From positions 3,596,001-3,660,000 of the forward strand of contig CP097573.1 in NCBI GenBank assembly GCA_000492175.2: DNA of 64,000 nucleotides, written 5' to 3'. The notes beneath the pieces were generated by a model. The model had not been told where the DNA came from, ran no database searches, and saw nothing but the letters and a program-made list of their open reading frames with translations. The position numbers were made by a program, and so were the translations under genes. Positions 24,687 to 33,199 of the stretch are shown here, one piece after another. The DNA is from Firmicutes bacterium ASF500 (GTDB lineage Bacteria; Bacillota; Clostridia; Oscillospirales; Oscillospiraceae). Numbering within the stretch: the first letter of the stretch is position 1; every line of letters begins with the position of its first letter.

Positions 24687-25034
24687 TCACCGTTCTGTAA
24701 TCTTCAATCGCCGCAGGGAGGCTTTCAGCGCAAGAACGGTATCGGTGATCAGCTTGACCTCCTCATCACTGCAATCCGCCACCAGCTCCCCCAGCCAGCT
24801 GTCCCGCACAGGCCGGGCCTGCTCCACGTCCATGCATAGCAGCTCGTCCATAGAACAGCCCAGTGCGTTGACAATATCCACCGTGACCTGAAGGCTGGGG
24901 ACACTGTTGCCAGTCTCAATGTGGCTGATATGCGTGACCCCTACCCCAGCGGCCTCCGCCAGCTTCTCCTGCGTCAGTTTCTTCTCCAGGCGTACCGCAC
25001 GAATGCGCAGCCCAACCGTTTTATAGTCAATCAT
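24687..25034 (-). CDS. XRE-family transcriptional regulator
   Basis: A 115-residue protein with an N-terminal helix-turn-helix of the Cro/CI kind: GLRIRAVRLEKKLTQEKLAE, AGVGVTHISHIETGNSVPSL (about 8-50). The C-terminal half (DELLCMDVEQARPVRDSWLG on) is acidic and helical and resembles the tail of many clostridial XRE proteins. It is monocistronic and divergent from the SLOG gene. Its targets are unknown; the shared intergenic region with the SLOG gene makes that gene a candidate. Confidence 0.85.
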   Translation of the reverse strand: MIDYKTVGLRIRAVRLEKKLTQEKLAEAAGVGVTHISHIETGNSVPSLQVTVDIVNALGCSMDELLCMDVEQARPVRDSWLGELVADCSDEEVKLITDTVLALKASLRRLKITER

Positions 25035-25166
25035 ACCGCAAGTATCCCCCGAATTTTTAGATACTTGTATTGTAAGTGCAACTTGGCTATGTTATAATAA
25101 CCCGTAAGTGCAACAGACTTTATAGGCATAGTTGCAGAGAAAAATCTGACAAGGATATGGAGAAAA

Positions 25167-25637
25167 ATGAGTACCTGCTTTTTCATTGGTCACCGGAATG
25201 CTCCAGACAGCATACTCCCCTCCCTGTCCGCCGCGATAGAGACACGCATCGTGGAGGATGGCGTGGATCAGTTTGTGGTTGGCAATTATGGAAGGTTCGA
25301 CTTGCTGGCGGCACAGGCCGTCCGGAAGGCGAAGAAGCAGCACCCGGATATCCTGTTGTTCTATCTGCGGCCCTACCATCCAGCGGAGCGGCCCTTTACC
25401 CCCGCCGGTTTCGACGGCTCCTTTTATCCGCCAGGGATGGAGACCGTCCCGCGGAAGCTGGCAATCGTCCGGGCCAACCGATACATGGTGGACAACAGCC
25501 AGTTCCTCATCGCCTACGCCCGGTACACGGTCAGCAATGCGTGGGAGCTGGTGGAGTACGCCATGAAAAGAGAGAAAAAGGGGCTGATTCATGTAAAAAA
25601 TCTGGCGAGGGTGTCTGAGTATAGTGTCCTTGTATAG
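25167..25637 (+). CDS. SLOG-family (DUF1273/YpsA-like) protein
   Basis: A 156-residue protein beginning MSTCFFIGHRNAPDSILPSL. The FIGHR opening, the GNYGRFD segment and a late SQFLIAYARYTVSNAWELVEYA are characteristic of SLOG Rossmann proteins of the DUF1273 group, which are thought to bind nucleotide-derived ligands and occur in several defence contexts. It is transcribed away from the XRE regulator. It is common as a free-standing gene in clostridia, so a defence role here is inference only. Confidence 0.8.
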   Translation: MSTCFFIGHRNAPDSILPSLSAAIETRIVEDGVDQFVVGNYGRFDLLAAQAVRKAKKQHPDILLFYLRPYHPAERPFTPAGFDGSFYPPGMETVPRKLAIVRANRYMVDNSQFLIAYARYTVSNAWELVEYAMKREKKGLIHVKNLARVSEYSVLV

Positions 25638-25780
25638 ATACTTTTTCTCGATTTTTGTATTCCATTTCTCGTTGCAACCAGCAAAGTTGCGCGATAGTTG
25701 GTAGAAAAAGCAGAGTGAGTTTGCTATAGTATAATCGCTGATAGGCCTACCGCAAATTTGTAATCAGAAGGAGTGTCACT

Positions 25781-26173
25781 ATGAAATTCTTACCAGCGAA
25801 GATTGCTATATGTGTTCTCATTCTTTGCATCATTGTTGCAGGATGGGGCGTTATCATCCCTTACGGAATCATTGTGGGAGTTCTCTATATTTCCTATTTG
25901 CTGATAAAAGCCCTAAGAACTTATAACAAATCAAGTGAGGTGCGCGAAGAAAAGAGAGTATCCAAGAAAGCATTGGGAGAAGTAATCAAAAATCATCGAA
26001 CCAATAACAAAATGACACAGGAGTTTGTGGCGGAATATTTAGGGGTCAGCCGACAGGCGGTGTCAAAATGGGAAGGCGGTATTTCTGATCCCAGCACATC
26101 AAACCTGATAGCTTTGGCGAAGCTGTTTGATACCACTCCAGAAGACCTATTAAAAGAAGCAAGAGAGTCGTAG
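25781..26173 (+). CDS. Membrane-tethered XRE-type regulator
   Basis: A 130-residue protein with unusual order. Two closely spaced hydrophobic helices fill residues 7-45 (IAICVLILCIIVAGWGVII, then GIIVGVLYISYLLIKAL), followed by a short linker and a C-terminal XRE helix-turn-helix with the family marker VSRQAVSKWEGGISDPSTS (about 90-108). The domain sits at the membrane, facing the cytoplasm. XRE regulators with C-terminal membrane segments are common; N-terminal anchoring is rarer. It precedes the first ECF sigma gene by 125 bases on the same strand and may respond to envelope signals. Confidence 0.8.
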   Translation: MKFLPAKIAICVLILCIIVAGWGVIIPYGIIVGVLYISYLLIKALRTYNKSSEVREEKRVSKKALGEVIKNHRTNNKMTQEFVAEYLGVSRQAVSKWEGGISDPSTSNLIALAKLFDTTPEDLLKEARES

Positions 26174-26297
26174 GTTTGGCGGATTGGTTTGGTTATACCA
26201 TCTGTAGAAAATTTTTTGAAAACTGATGTAAGGTTTGCCTGCCTTTTGCTGTCTTATAGGGTGAAGGGACCTTCAAAAGGCAGAGAGGTGGGATCGC

Positions 26298-26855
26298 ATG
26301 GAAGATCGCCAGATTATAGAGCTGTACTGGCAGAAGAACGCGGACGCTATATCCGAAACATCCAGCAAATACGGGGCCTACTGCTTCACCATAGCGGATC
26401 ACATTCTGAACAATGCGGAGGACTCCGAGGAGTGCGTCAACGACACCTGGCTCCACGCCTGGAACGCGATGCCGCCTCAGAGGCCCAATGTGCTGCGGAT
26501 GTTCCTGGCAAAGATTACCCGCAACCTGTCCGTCAACCGCTTCAACGCCCGCAGCGCAGAGAAGCGCGGCGGCGGGGAGATCATCCTTGTGCTGGATGAA
26601 CTGGCGGACTGTCTGGCCGGCGGGACGGATGCGGAGGCGGCATACGAGGTCAAGGAGCTGGAGGAGTGTATCCGGCGCTTCGTCCGGGGCCTGCCGGAGC
26701 GGGAGGGGAATGTGTTCGTGCGCCGGTACTTCTTCACGGAGCCGGTGGCCTCTATCGCTGGGCAGTACGGCCTGACGGAAAACAATGTTGCGGTGATCCT
26801 GAGCCGAACCCGTAAGAAGCTCAAGGTCAAACTTGCAAAGGAGGGGTATTTATGA
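26298..26855 (+). CDS. ECF-type RNA polymerase sigma factor (first pair)
   Basis: A 185-residue sigma factor. Region 2 is residues about 8-75 (KYGAYCFTIADHILNNAEDSEECVNDTWLHAW), and region 4 is about 120-180 with the helix-turn-helix SIAGQYGLTENNVAVILSRTRKKLKVKL. It redirects RNA polymerase to a small regulon. The stop overlaps the next start as ATGAG, so it is coupled to the membrane protein that follows, presumably its anti-sigma factor. A variant of a two-gene unit appears again 0.7 kb downstream. Confidence 0.9.
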   Translation: MEDRQIIELYWQKNADAISETSSKYGAYCFTIADHILNNAEDSEECVNDTWLHAWNAMPPQRPNVLRMFLAKITRNLSVNRFNARSAEKRGGGEIILVLDELADCLAGGTDAEAAYEVKELEECIRRFVRGLPEREGNVFVRRYFFTEPVASIAGQYGLTENNVAVILSRTRKKLKVKLAKEGYL

Positions 26856-27436
26856 GGAGCATAGACCTATACACCGCTGTTCGCGCGGTGGATGACGATA
26901 TTCTGGAGCGCAGTGAAAATGCCGCTTATAGACAGAAAAACCGTGAGCCCAGAACCATAAAATTTTGGAAGCGGCGTTCCCCTGCCGCCTTGATCGCCGC
27001 CATTATAGTGTTATTGGCACTTTGCGGTTTTGCTGCGTATGAATTGGGACTGTTTGACCCGTGGCTGCAAAAGCCGTCTGCTGATCCTGTCAAAACCGTT
27101 CAGAGTGCGATTGAGGGTCAAGCTGGCAAGAACTACACAATTACTGTGCGTGTTGATGAAGTCAAGATAGATGAAGCTGAAACAGAGCGTGTTAAGGCAA
27201 GATATATTGGCAGTGAACTGGCAGAAGCATGGGGCTGGACGGATGAATACCTTGAAGAACACTTTATTGTTGTATGGGCGAAATATTATGTGGAGTACGA
27301 TCATACTAAGACCTTTTTAGATGATGGCCCCACAGAACAATATTTTTATCTGACCGAAGATGTAAAAACCGGGGAATGGACAATCGTTGAGAATGATTCG
27401 CCCAGAATAGGACTCAGCGAACCGGATGCGCCATAA
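26852..27436 (+). CDS. Putative anti-sigma factor, single-pass membrane protein
   Basis: A 194-residue protein. The N-terminal 45 residues are cytoplasmic and basic, beginning MRSIDLYTAVRAVDDDILER. One membrane helix follows (about 49-69, AALIAAIIVLLALCGFAAY), then an outer domain rich in strands and acid residues. The position, overlap with the sigma gene and topology fit an anti-sigma factor. There is no zinc-binding HxxxCxxC motif. The outer part is low in GC compared with the sigma gene, suggesting domain replacement. Family not recognised with certainty. Confidence 0.7.
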   Translation: MRSIDLYTAVRAVDDDILERSENAAYRQKNREPRTIKFWKRRSPAALIAAIIVLLALCGFAAYELGLFDPWLQKPSADPVKTVQSAIEGQAGKNYTITVRVDEVKIDEAETERVKARYIGSELAEAWGWTDEYLEEHFIVVWAKYYVEYDHTKTFLDDGPTEQYFYLTEDVKTGEWTIVENDSPRIGLSEPDAP

Positions 27437-27555
27437 ATAAGCACAACTTCCCCCCATCCCCTGCAAAACTTAATTTTTCACGCCATTTGCCGATAGTAGA
27501 TAAGAGGTTTTATACCTGACACCACACCCGCCCCTGGGCGCAGGAGGTACAGCCA

Positions 27556-28086
27556 ATGCTGGTCTATTATCTGCAAATGCTCGACACGCCGGAGGAAAAA
27601 GTGCGGTTTGAGCAGATTTATCTGAAATACCGGGGCCTCATGTACCATGTGGCGGAGGACATCCTGCACAACCGCCAGGATGCGGAGGACGCGGTGCATA
27701 ACGCTTTTTTGCGAATCATCAAAAAATTTTCCAGGTTTCAGAACACTCCGGCAAAGGATCTGGCCCCGCAGGTTGCGGTCATCGCCAGAAATGAAGCTAT
27801 TTCGCTCCAGAGGAAGCAGAAGGGAGAAGCCCCGCTGGAGGATTGGGACGGCCTTGCTGAGCCGTCGGAGTCCATCAGCGACTACCATGCGCTGGTGGAC
27901 AGCTTTGCCCGGCTTCCCCGGACCTACCGGGCCGTCATGGAGATGAAACTGCTGTCCGGCTACTCCGATGGAGAGATCGCCGCCAAGCTGGGCCTGAGTA
28001 AAACGGCGGTCAGTACCCGGATCAGCCGGGGACGCCAGCTTCTGCGGGATATTGTGGAGCGGGAGGGCTTCTTGTTGGAGGCGTAG
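27556..28086 (+). CDS. ECF-type RNA polymerase sigma factor (second pair)
   Basis: A 176-residue ECF sigma factor beginning MLVYYLQMLDTPEEKVRFEQIY. Region 2 contains MYHVAEDILHNRQDAEDAVHNAFLRIIKKF, and region 4 contains MKLLSGYSDGEIAAKLGLSKTAVSTRISRGRQLL. It has a good AGGAGG eight bases ahead. It is not close to the first sigma factor in sequence, so the pairs are not a recent duplication. A 285-base gap with two repeated hairpin elements separates it from its presumed anti-sigma gene. Confidence 0.9.
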   Translation: MLVYYLQMLDTPEEKVRFEQIYLKYRGLMYHVAEDILHNRQDAEDAVHNAFLRIIKKFSRFQNTPAKDLAPQVAVIARNEAISLQRKQKGEAPLEDWDGLAEPSESISDYHALVDSFARLPRTYRAVMEMKLLSGYSDGEIAAKLGLSKTAVSTRISRGRQLLRDIVEREGFLLEA

Positions 28087-28111
28087 AATATCCTCCGCGC
28101 CAAAAGGCCGC

Positions 28112-28314
28112 AAAATTTTTTCAGATACTTTGGGTTTTTCTGTGAGAATCCGCCTCCTCACCGCGTTAAGCATAGTGAGGGGCGGATTTTTGCTTAGCCC
28201 GTAAAGGAACCAGGATATGGGCGTCAAAAGCGCAGAGAAAATTTTTTCAAAAATTTTTGAAAATCCTGTGAGAATCCGGCCTCTCGCTGCGTTAATCATA
28301 GTAGAGGGGGATTT
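28112..28314. repeat. Two 77-bp direct repeats with inverted symmetry between sigma and anti-sigma genes
   Basis: Copies at 28112-28188 and 28238-28314 are offset by exactly 126 bp. Both open AAAATTTTTTCA and share TGTGAGAATCCG, GCGTTAA.CATAGT and a GAGGGG end. In the first copy, 28147-28161 pairs with 28175-28188 as a 14-15 bp hairpin. They may be regulatory sites or RNA structures that set the sigma/anti-sigma ratio. Confidence 0.7.
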
Positions 28315-28370
28315 TGTGGCTGGCGGGCAGTCACGCCCCGGTGCGATACAACGAGAGAGGAGGGATTCCC

Positions 28371-29132
28371 ATGACAGATCAGGCATTGGACGACCTGGCC
28401 CGCCGGGTAATGCTGGACGCGGCCCGTCTGGAGTACGGTGATCTTCTGGAGGAACTGCCGGAGCATGACTTTTCCCCGGAGTTTGAGCGAAAGATGAAGC
28501 ATCTGATTCGGCAGGCTGACCATCCTGCCCGGCACAGATTGCTGCGGACCGGGCAGCTTGTCGCGGCGCTGGTAGCGCTCCTGCTGCTGCTCACAGTGGC
28601 AACCGCCGCCGCTGGTTATGATATATGGCGGATGCTGGCCGAGTGGACAGCGGAGATCATCACCCTTGCGCCAGGGCAGATTGAATACATAGACCCGGAC
28701 GACCTACATATCCCAAAGGAGCCGGGAGAGTATACGGATCTCCAGGAGGCACTGACGGCTTACGGCTTAAACCGTTCTGTAGTTCCCAAATGGCTGCCAG
28801 AAGGGTTTGTGCTGTATGATCTGGTGATATATGGTGATGAGGCCAGTAAGGATATCGTATTTCACTCCTCTTATCAGCGGAGCGAGGATTTTTTGATCGT
28901 TCAAGTGAATATCTATCTGGAAAACGAAAATCAAGGACCGGATAATTTTTGGGATTTTCAAAAGGATGAAGGAGACCCCATCCCTTACGAAGCGGGGGGC
29001 ATCACACATCTGCTTACTACCAATGCTGGACGCCCTGTGGCACTTTGGGCCAACGGTCCGGCAGAGTGTTTCATCGGCGGAAATATTACCATGGAGGAGC
29101 TGAAGCAGATGATAGATTCTATTTATGAGTAA
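28371..29132 (+). CDS. Putative anti-sigma factor with DUF4367-like outer domain
   Basis: A 253-residue protein beginning MTDQALDDLARRVMLDAARL. It has a cytoplasmic helical head (about 1-65, with ELPEHDFSPEFERKMKHLI), a membrane helix (about 70-90, LVAALVALLLLLTVATAAAG) and an outer domain. The outer domain resembles DUF4367, with WLPEGFVLYDLVIYGDEAS and a late segment EELKQMIDSIYE. Proteins of this layout follow ECF sigma genes in clostridia and hold the sigma factor until an outside signal. ATG 28371 follows GAGGAGGG. Confidence 0.75.
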   Translation: MTDQALDDLARRVMLDAARLEYGDLLEELPEHDFSPEFERKMKHLIRQADHPARHRLLRTGQLVAALVALLLLLTVATAAAGYDIWRMLAEWTAEIITLAPGQIEYIDPDDLHIPKEPGEYTDLQEALTAYGLNRSVVPKWLPEGFVLYDLVIYGDEASKDIVFHSSYQRSEDFLIVQVNIYLENENQGPDNFWDFQKDEGDPIPYEAGGITHLLTTNAGRPVALWANGPAECFIGGNITMEELKQMIDSIYE

Positions 29133-29182
29133 TGGGTAACATCAGTGAAACGCAATCATCAAATCATCAGGAGGTTACTTTT

Positions 29183-29620
29183 ATGACAATCACACAGATG
29201 GTACAGAACCGCCAGCAGCAGCGCATCGGGGAGCTGGCCCAGAAGCAGCAGGGCAAGCCCCATGTCAACCCCTACGGCACGCCTGGCATGAGCCTGAACG
29301 ACGCCGGCGACTTCCGGAAGATGGTCCCCGTGGACGAGGGCGTGGTGCGGCAGGTCAAGCAGATCGCCTTTGACCACATGAAGAACAGCTACGGGGTCAG
29401 CGACGGCGAAGACATCAGCAAGGTCATTCGGGACTATACCATGTCTCTTGCGCCAGAGCAGCGGCTCAGCGCCTCCTGGACGCTGAATGAGATCTTCCAC
29501 AGCGAGGCCACCCGGCTGGGCGAGTACGTCCACCAGCAGGACCCCAACTGGGACTGGGGCAAGCCCTTTGATACCAGCATCCTGGACGGCTACCGGCAGG
29601 GCGTGGATAGGCAGGCGTAA
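29183..29620 (+). CDS. Unrecognised helical protein, 145 residues
   Basis: Begins MTITQMVQNRQQQRIGELAQ after a strong AGGAGG. There is no signal peptide and no membrane helix. It is mostly helical, with a central acid segment (GVSDGEDISKVIRDYTMSL) and a Trp-rich end (DPNWDWGKPFDTS). It follows the second anti-sigma gene by 50 bases and could be its first target. It shares a Gln-rich, signal-free, helical character with the larger proteins at 29743 and 36246, but I see no direct alignment. No function can be given. Confidence 0.65.
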   Translation: MTITQMVQNRQQQRIGELAQKQQGKPHVNPYGTPGMSLNDAGDFRKMVPVDEGVVRQVKQIAFDHMKNSYGVSDGEDISKVIRDYTMSLAPEQRLSASWTLNEIFHSEATRLGEYVHQQDPNWDWGKPFDTSILDGYRQGVDRQA

Positions 29621-29742
29621 CGCCGATAGACATCATTGATTCCCTGATTATTGAATTAGAACAATCTGCCAAGCACAGTATACAGGCTACTACAAAAACA
29701 ATCGTCCATTCATTTCAAACTTTCAGAAAGGAGGATGGGATC

Positions 29743-30897
29743 ATGCCTATGCCAACAATTCTTCCTACAGGCCAGCTTCACCCGGATTTGTTTAATGGTC
29801 CCTTTGTTAAGCGGATCAGCAGCACTCCTGCCGCCACAGGCGAACCCGGCGTGAAAGTGACCGGCGATGCTATGGCGGAGCGTTGGAAAGCGGAGGAAAA
29901 ACGAGTCAATGAATATTGGCGGGAACACCGGGACGAAGCCATCGACCTGACGCCCCAGCTCCGGGGAAAAGGAACCCCTTCCACCGATTACTATAACGGC
30001 AAAACCGTCGTAGAGAACAAAGGGATGGGCTTCATCATCGAAACTATCGACCCGACGATCTACACTGCTGAGGATGCAAATAAAGCCGCAGCCTCTGGCG
30101 GAGCTACGCACGGCTTCTTTTACCGCAAAACCGATTTTCTGTTCAGCGCCGCACAGGAGTACACTGCCCTCGGTGAAAATGAGGTCTTCCGTTACAGGAA
30201 TATCAACGATGTGAACTTTGTCCGGGATACGCTGGATTTCTTCACCAACGGCAATTACTCTCAAACCGATGTGAACCGGATGCAGGATCAGATGACCTCC
30301 ATTGTACGGGAACTGGCCCAACAGATCAAAGACGGTGGAACGCCGGATCTTAGCAAAGTAAAAACCACGCTTACGGTTGGCGATGCGGAAGTCTCCATTT
30401 CGCAGCTGCTGGAAATGCAGAAAACAGGACAGGAACTGTCGGAGTCCTTCAGCGGAATGACCTCTGGCTCCCTGACTGCACATAACACGGAAGCGTTTGC
30501 GAAAATGGGCATCGCCAAAGCCTTGGGCAACTACTACGGCAGCGATAAGGGTGCTATTGGGCAGATGTTCTCCCAGAGCATGGACCGGCTGTATGAGAAG
30601 GGCCTGGACCAAGTGGAACGCGCCCATGCCTGGGCGCAGTCGGTGACCTATGGGGCCAAAACCGCCGGAAACCGTGACGCGGTGAAAACCGAATTGGGTT
30701 TGGCGAAGCTGTTCTCCCAAATGGACACCGGGAGCAAGAGCGGCCTTGTCCAGAGTTTTTCCTCTACGCTGACGCAGGCCCGGGCACTGGTGCAGCAGTA
30801 TTGCAGCCAGTACAATATGCCGACCACTCATGTGGGGCTGGCTGGGGCTACAGTAGGAATTGAAAAGTTCTTCCAGAGTTGGATGGAGAAACTTTAA
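29743..30897 (+). CDS. Unrecognised helical protein, 384 residues
   Basis: Begins MPMPTILPTGQLHPDLFNGP behind AAAGGAGG. There is no signal peptide or transmembrane segment. Residues 1-100 are mixed, and 130-384 are long helices with Gln, Ser and Gly (ELAQQIKDGGTPDLSKVKTT, QMFSQSMDRLYEKGLDQVE). The style resembles clostridial secreted or surface-assembly proteins of unknown families near flagellar or sigma loci (for example DUF3879/DUF4885-like), but this is not a firm match. It lies in co-orientation with the 145-residue gene, with a 122-base gap. Confidence 0.65.
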   Translation: MPMPTILPTGQLHPDLFNGPFVKRISSTPAATGEPGVKVTGDAMAERWKAEEKRVNEYWREHRDEAIDLTPQLRGKGTPSTDYYNGKTVVENKGMGFIIETIDPTIYTAEDANKAAASGGATHGFFYRKTDFLFSAAQEYTALGENEVFRYRNINDVNFVRDTLDFFTNGNYSQTDVNRMQDQMTSIVRELAQQIKDGGTPDLSKVKTTLTVGDAEVSISQLLEMQKTGQELSESFSGMTSGSLTAHNTEAFAKMGIAKALGNYYGSDKGAIGQMFSQSMDRLYEKGLDQVERAHAWAQSVTYGAKTAGNRDAVKTELGLAKLFSQMDTGSKSGLVQSFSSTLTQARALVQQYCSQYNMPTTHVGLAGATVGIEKFFQSWMEKL

Positions 30898-31059
30898 GCG
30901 ACCCATTTTAGAATCCTAAGCGCAATTTATGCACAACAATGTTTAACACATGAAATGGATGGACAGGCGATTTTGTAGTAGTCTGTATGCTGTGTTTGGC
31001 ATATTGTTCTGATTTTCTGTGCTTAAAGACAATTTCCAGCTATAGTTGGGAGGAAACTT

Positions 31060-31695
31060 ATGAAAAAAATCTCTGTTTTTATACTTACGTTATCTCTGGC
31101 GCTGAGCCTCTGCGCATGTTCCAAAGCAAGCCAGATACCATCTCTCGCAGAAATCGCAGAGAACGGTGCAGAGTGGAGCGGTGAGCAGATCCGGCAGGTG
31201 CAGGGCTGTACGTTGGCAGACCTGGAAAAAGCGTGGGGCGAGGCCGACGGCGAACTGCCTGGGGAGTACGCCTACTTCTGGAAGGTGGACGATACCACAT
31301 CGGTCAATGTGTATTACCACAAAAATGCGGAGATCGAGCGTATCACGATTACCGGCCCGGAAGAAGCCAGCGGCACAGGCGATGAACAGCTGACTGCACC
31401 AGACCCCCAGCCTACACAAATGTCTCTGGCGCAGGTAGGCGGCAGTGACTTTGAACTGTCAGAGGAGAACGCAAAAACAATCCTGCAAATCCTTGACTCC
31501 GGCAGTTGGGTGTCCGATGCGACGGACTGTGCCAGCGACTGTGTGCTGACCTTCGATGGCAGGACGGTCTACTACCATTCCGACTGCGGCACGTTCAATG
31601 AGCGGCTGGAGCAGGGCCATCAGAGCCTCCGTCTATCAGACGCAGATCGGGAAACTGTAAATGCTGTCATCCAGACAGTCATCCCCCACGATTGA
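31060..31695 (+). CDS. Lipoprotein, paralogue 1
   Basis: A 211-residue protein with a signal MKKISVFILTLSLALSLCAC. The mature part has a domain with TLADLEKAWGEADGELPGEY and YAYFWKVDDTTSVNVYYH, resembling small BamE/SmpA-like lipoprotein modules. A Pro-rich hinge follows, then a C-terminal domain (FDGRTVYYHSDCGTFNERLE) similar to META-type or DUF4883-like strands. It is about 80 percent identical to the gene at 32448, and each is followed by a VanZ gene, so the pair was duplicated. Membrane-surface location is sure; the role is unknown. Confidence 0.8.
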   Translation: MKKISVFILTLSLALSLCACSKASQIPSLAEIAENGAEWSGEQIRQVQGCTLADLEKAWGEADGELPGEYAYFWKVDDTTSVNVYYHKNAEIERITITGPEEASGTGDEQLTAPDPQPTQMSLAQVGGSDFELSEENAKTILQILDSGSWVSDATDCASDCVLTFDGRTVYYHSDCGTFNERLEQGHQSLRLSDADRETVNAVIQTVIPHD

Positions 31696-31809
31696 TCCCT
31701 TAATGCTCAGGTGAAGTACAAGAAGACAAATACATGAACCAAGTTACAGCTCAATAGTGATGTGTCAGCTATGCCTGATGGGTTATTCTGGGCAGATTGG
31801 AGCGAGAGT

Positions 31810-32433
31810 ATGACAACATTGAAACTATATTTTCTGGAGATTGTTACTATATGCATTCCGGCGGTGATTATCTTTCTGTGCTTTAAGCCGTACAGAATGA
31901 AAGCTCTGGCTGCCATGAAGTTGACATCTTCCCGCCAACGTGAAATAGCTCTAATTCTTTTTGTCATTTCCATCTTTGGAATTTTATCTTTAACGCTATG
32001 GCCGACGTATGTTTGGGAGGATTCGAATGGGATGTGGGGACATCTTCGTATATTGATTGGCCGACCCACATGGCATTCCGGGCTAAGTTTAGTCCCGTTT
32101 GCTGTTTTCAAGGACTATCTGGAAGATTTATTAAAGAGCCCAGTATTCTTTATTGTGACATTGGTTAACTTTTTGGGGAATTTAGCAATGTTCATCCCCA
32201 TCGGCTTATTCCCTGCATTGTTGTTTAGAAATGCCACGTGGAAAAGGTCCGCAATCATTGGTCTTGGAATGTCTCTGTTTATTGAAATTGCTCAGTATTT
32301 TATCATGCGTAATACTGCCGTTGACGATATAATTTTGAATACTGCTGGAGCGGTGTGCGGCTATCTTATTTATCGGCTTATCCAAAATCATTTTCCAAGG
32401 TTTGCTGCTGGATTTTTGTGCCAAGAGCAGTGA
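31810..32433 (+). CDS. VanZ-family membrane protein 1
   Basis: A 207-residue protein with about five membrane helices. The signature NFLGNLAMFIPIGLFPALLF, followed by the family-typical E-x-x-Q-Y-F and DDIILNTAG near the end, identifies VanZ, a family that lowers teicoplanin sensitivity in enterococci and is common in Firmicutes without that role. I chose ATG 31810 with GGAG upstream; ATG 31762 would add 16 unusual residues. It lies after the first lipoprotein paralogue and 15 bases before the second. Confidence 0.85.
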   Translation: MTTLKLYFLEIVTICIPAVIIFLCFKPYRMKALAAMKLTSSRQREIALILFVISIFGILSLTLWPTYVWEDSNGMWGHLRILIGRPTWHSGLSLVPFAVFKDYLEDLLKSPVFFIVTLVNFLGNLAMFIPIGLFPALLFRNATWKRSAIIGLGMSLFIEIAQYFIMRNTAVDDIILNTAGAVCGYLIYRLIQNHFPRFAAGFLCQEQ

Positions 32434-32447
32434 TGGGAGGACTTCCT

Positions 32448-33164
32448 ATGAAAGCATTGAAAATTCCTGTGAAAAAAGATTTTTGGAATTATCGGCTGAA
32501 AAAAATCTCTGTTCTTTTACTTGCCTTATCTCTGGCGCTGGCCCTCTGTGCCTGTTCCTCGTCGGACATAATTCCATCCCTTGAAGAGATCGCGGAGAAT
32601 GGTGCAGAGTGGGGCGGTGAGCAGATCCAGCAGGTGCAGGGCTGTACGCTGGCGGACCTGGAAAAAGTATGGGGCGAGGCTGACGGCGAACTGCCTGGGG
32701 AGTACGCCTACTTCTGGAAGGTGGACGATACCACATCAGTCAATGTGTATTACCACAGAAATGCGGAAATTGAGCATATCACTGTCACTGGCCCGGACGA
32801 AGTGAGCGGCGTGGATGATGAACAGCAGATTACTCCAGATGCTCCAGCTCCCCAGCCCGCACAGATGTCTCTGGCGCAGGTGGGCGGCAGCAACTTTGAT
32901 CTGTCAGCAGAGAACGCAAAAACACTCCGGCAAATCCTTGATAGCGGCAGTTGGATGCCTGATGTGACAAAGTGCGATAGCGATTATCTGCTGACCTTTG
33001 ATGGCCGGACGATTTACTACCATTCCGACTGCGGCACGTTCAATGAACGGCTGGAGCAGGGCCATCAGAGCCTCCGTCTATCAGACGCAGATCGGGAAAC
33101 TGTAAATGCTGTCATCCAGACAGTCATCCCTCACGATATATCCCCTAATGCTCCGGTGGAATAA
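32448..33164 (+). CDS. Lipoprotein, paralogue 2
   Basis: A 238-residue protein, the close relative of the gene at 31060, extended at the N-terminus by about 17 residues (MKALKIPVKKDFWNYRL) before the signal KKISVLLLALSLALALCAC. The conserved modules are the same, including GEYAYFWKVDDTTSVNVYYH and FDGRTIYYHSDCGTFNERLE. The DNA of the last 130 coding bases is nearly identical in the two copies. A second VanZ gene follows. The start is fixed by GGGAGG eight bases before ATG 32448. Confidence 0.8.
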   Translation: MKALKIPVKKDFWNYRLKKISVLLLALSLALALCACSSSDIIPSLEEIAENGAEWGGEQIQQVQGCTLADLEKVWGEADGELPGEYAYFWKVDDTTSVNVYYHRNAEIEHITVTGPDEVSGVDDEQQITPDAPAPQPAQMSLAQVGGSNFDLSAENAKTLRQILDSGSWMPDVTKCDSDYLLTFDGRTIYYHSDCGTFNERLEQGHQSLRLSDADRETVNAVIQTVIPHDISPNAPVE

Positions 33165-33199
33165 GTCGGCCTATTTTATACCTTACTGGAGGCATCCTC

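Noticed and set aside
25092..25592. Minus-strand frame opposite the SLOG gene
   Set aside because: The plus strand has the FIGHR SLOG signature; the minus frame has no motif.
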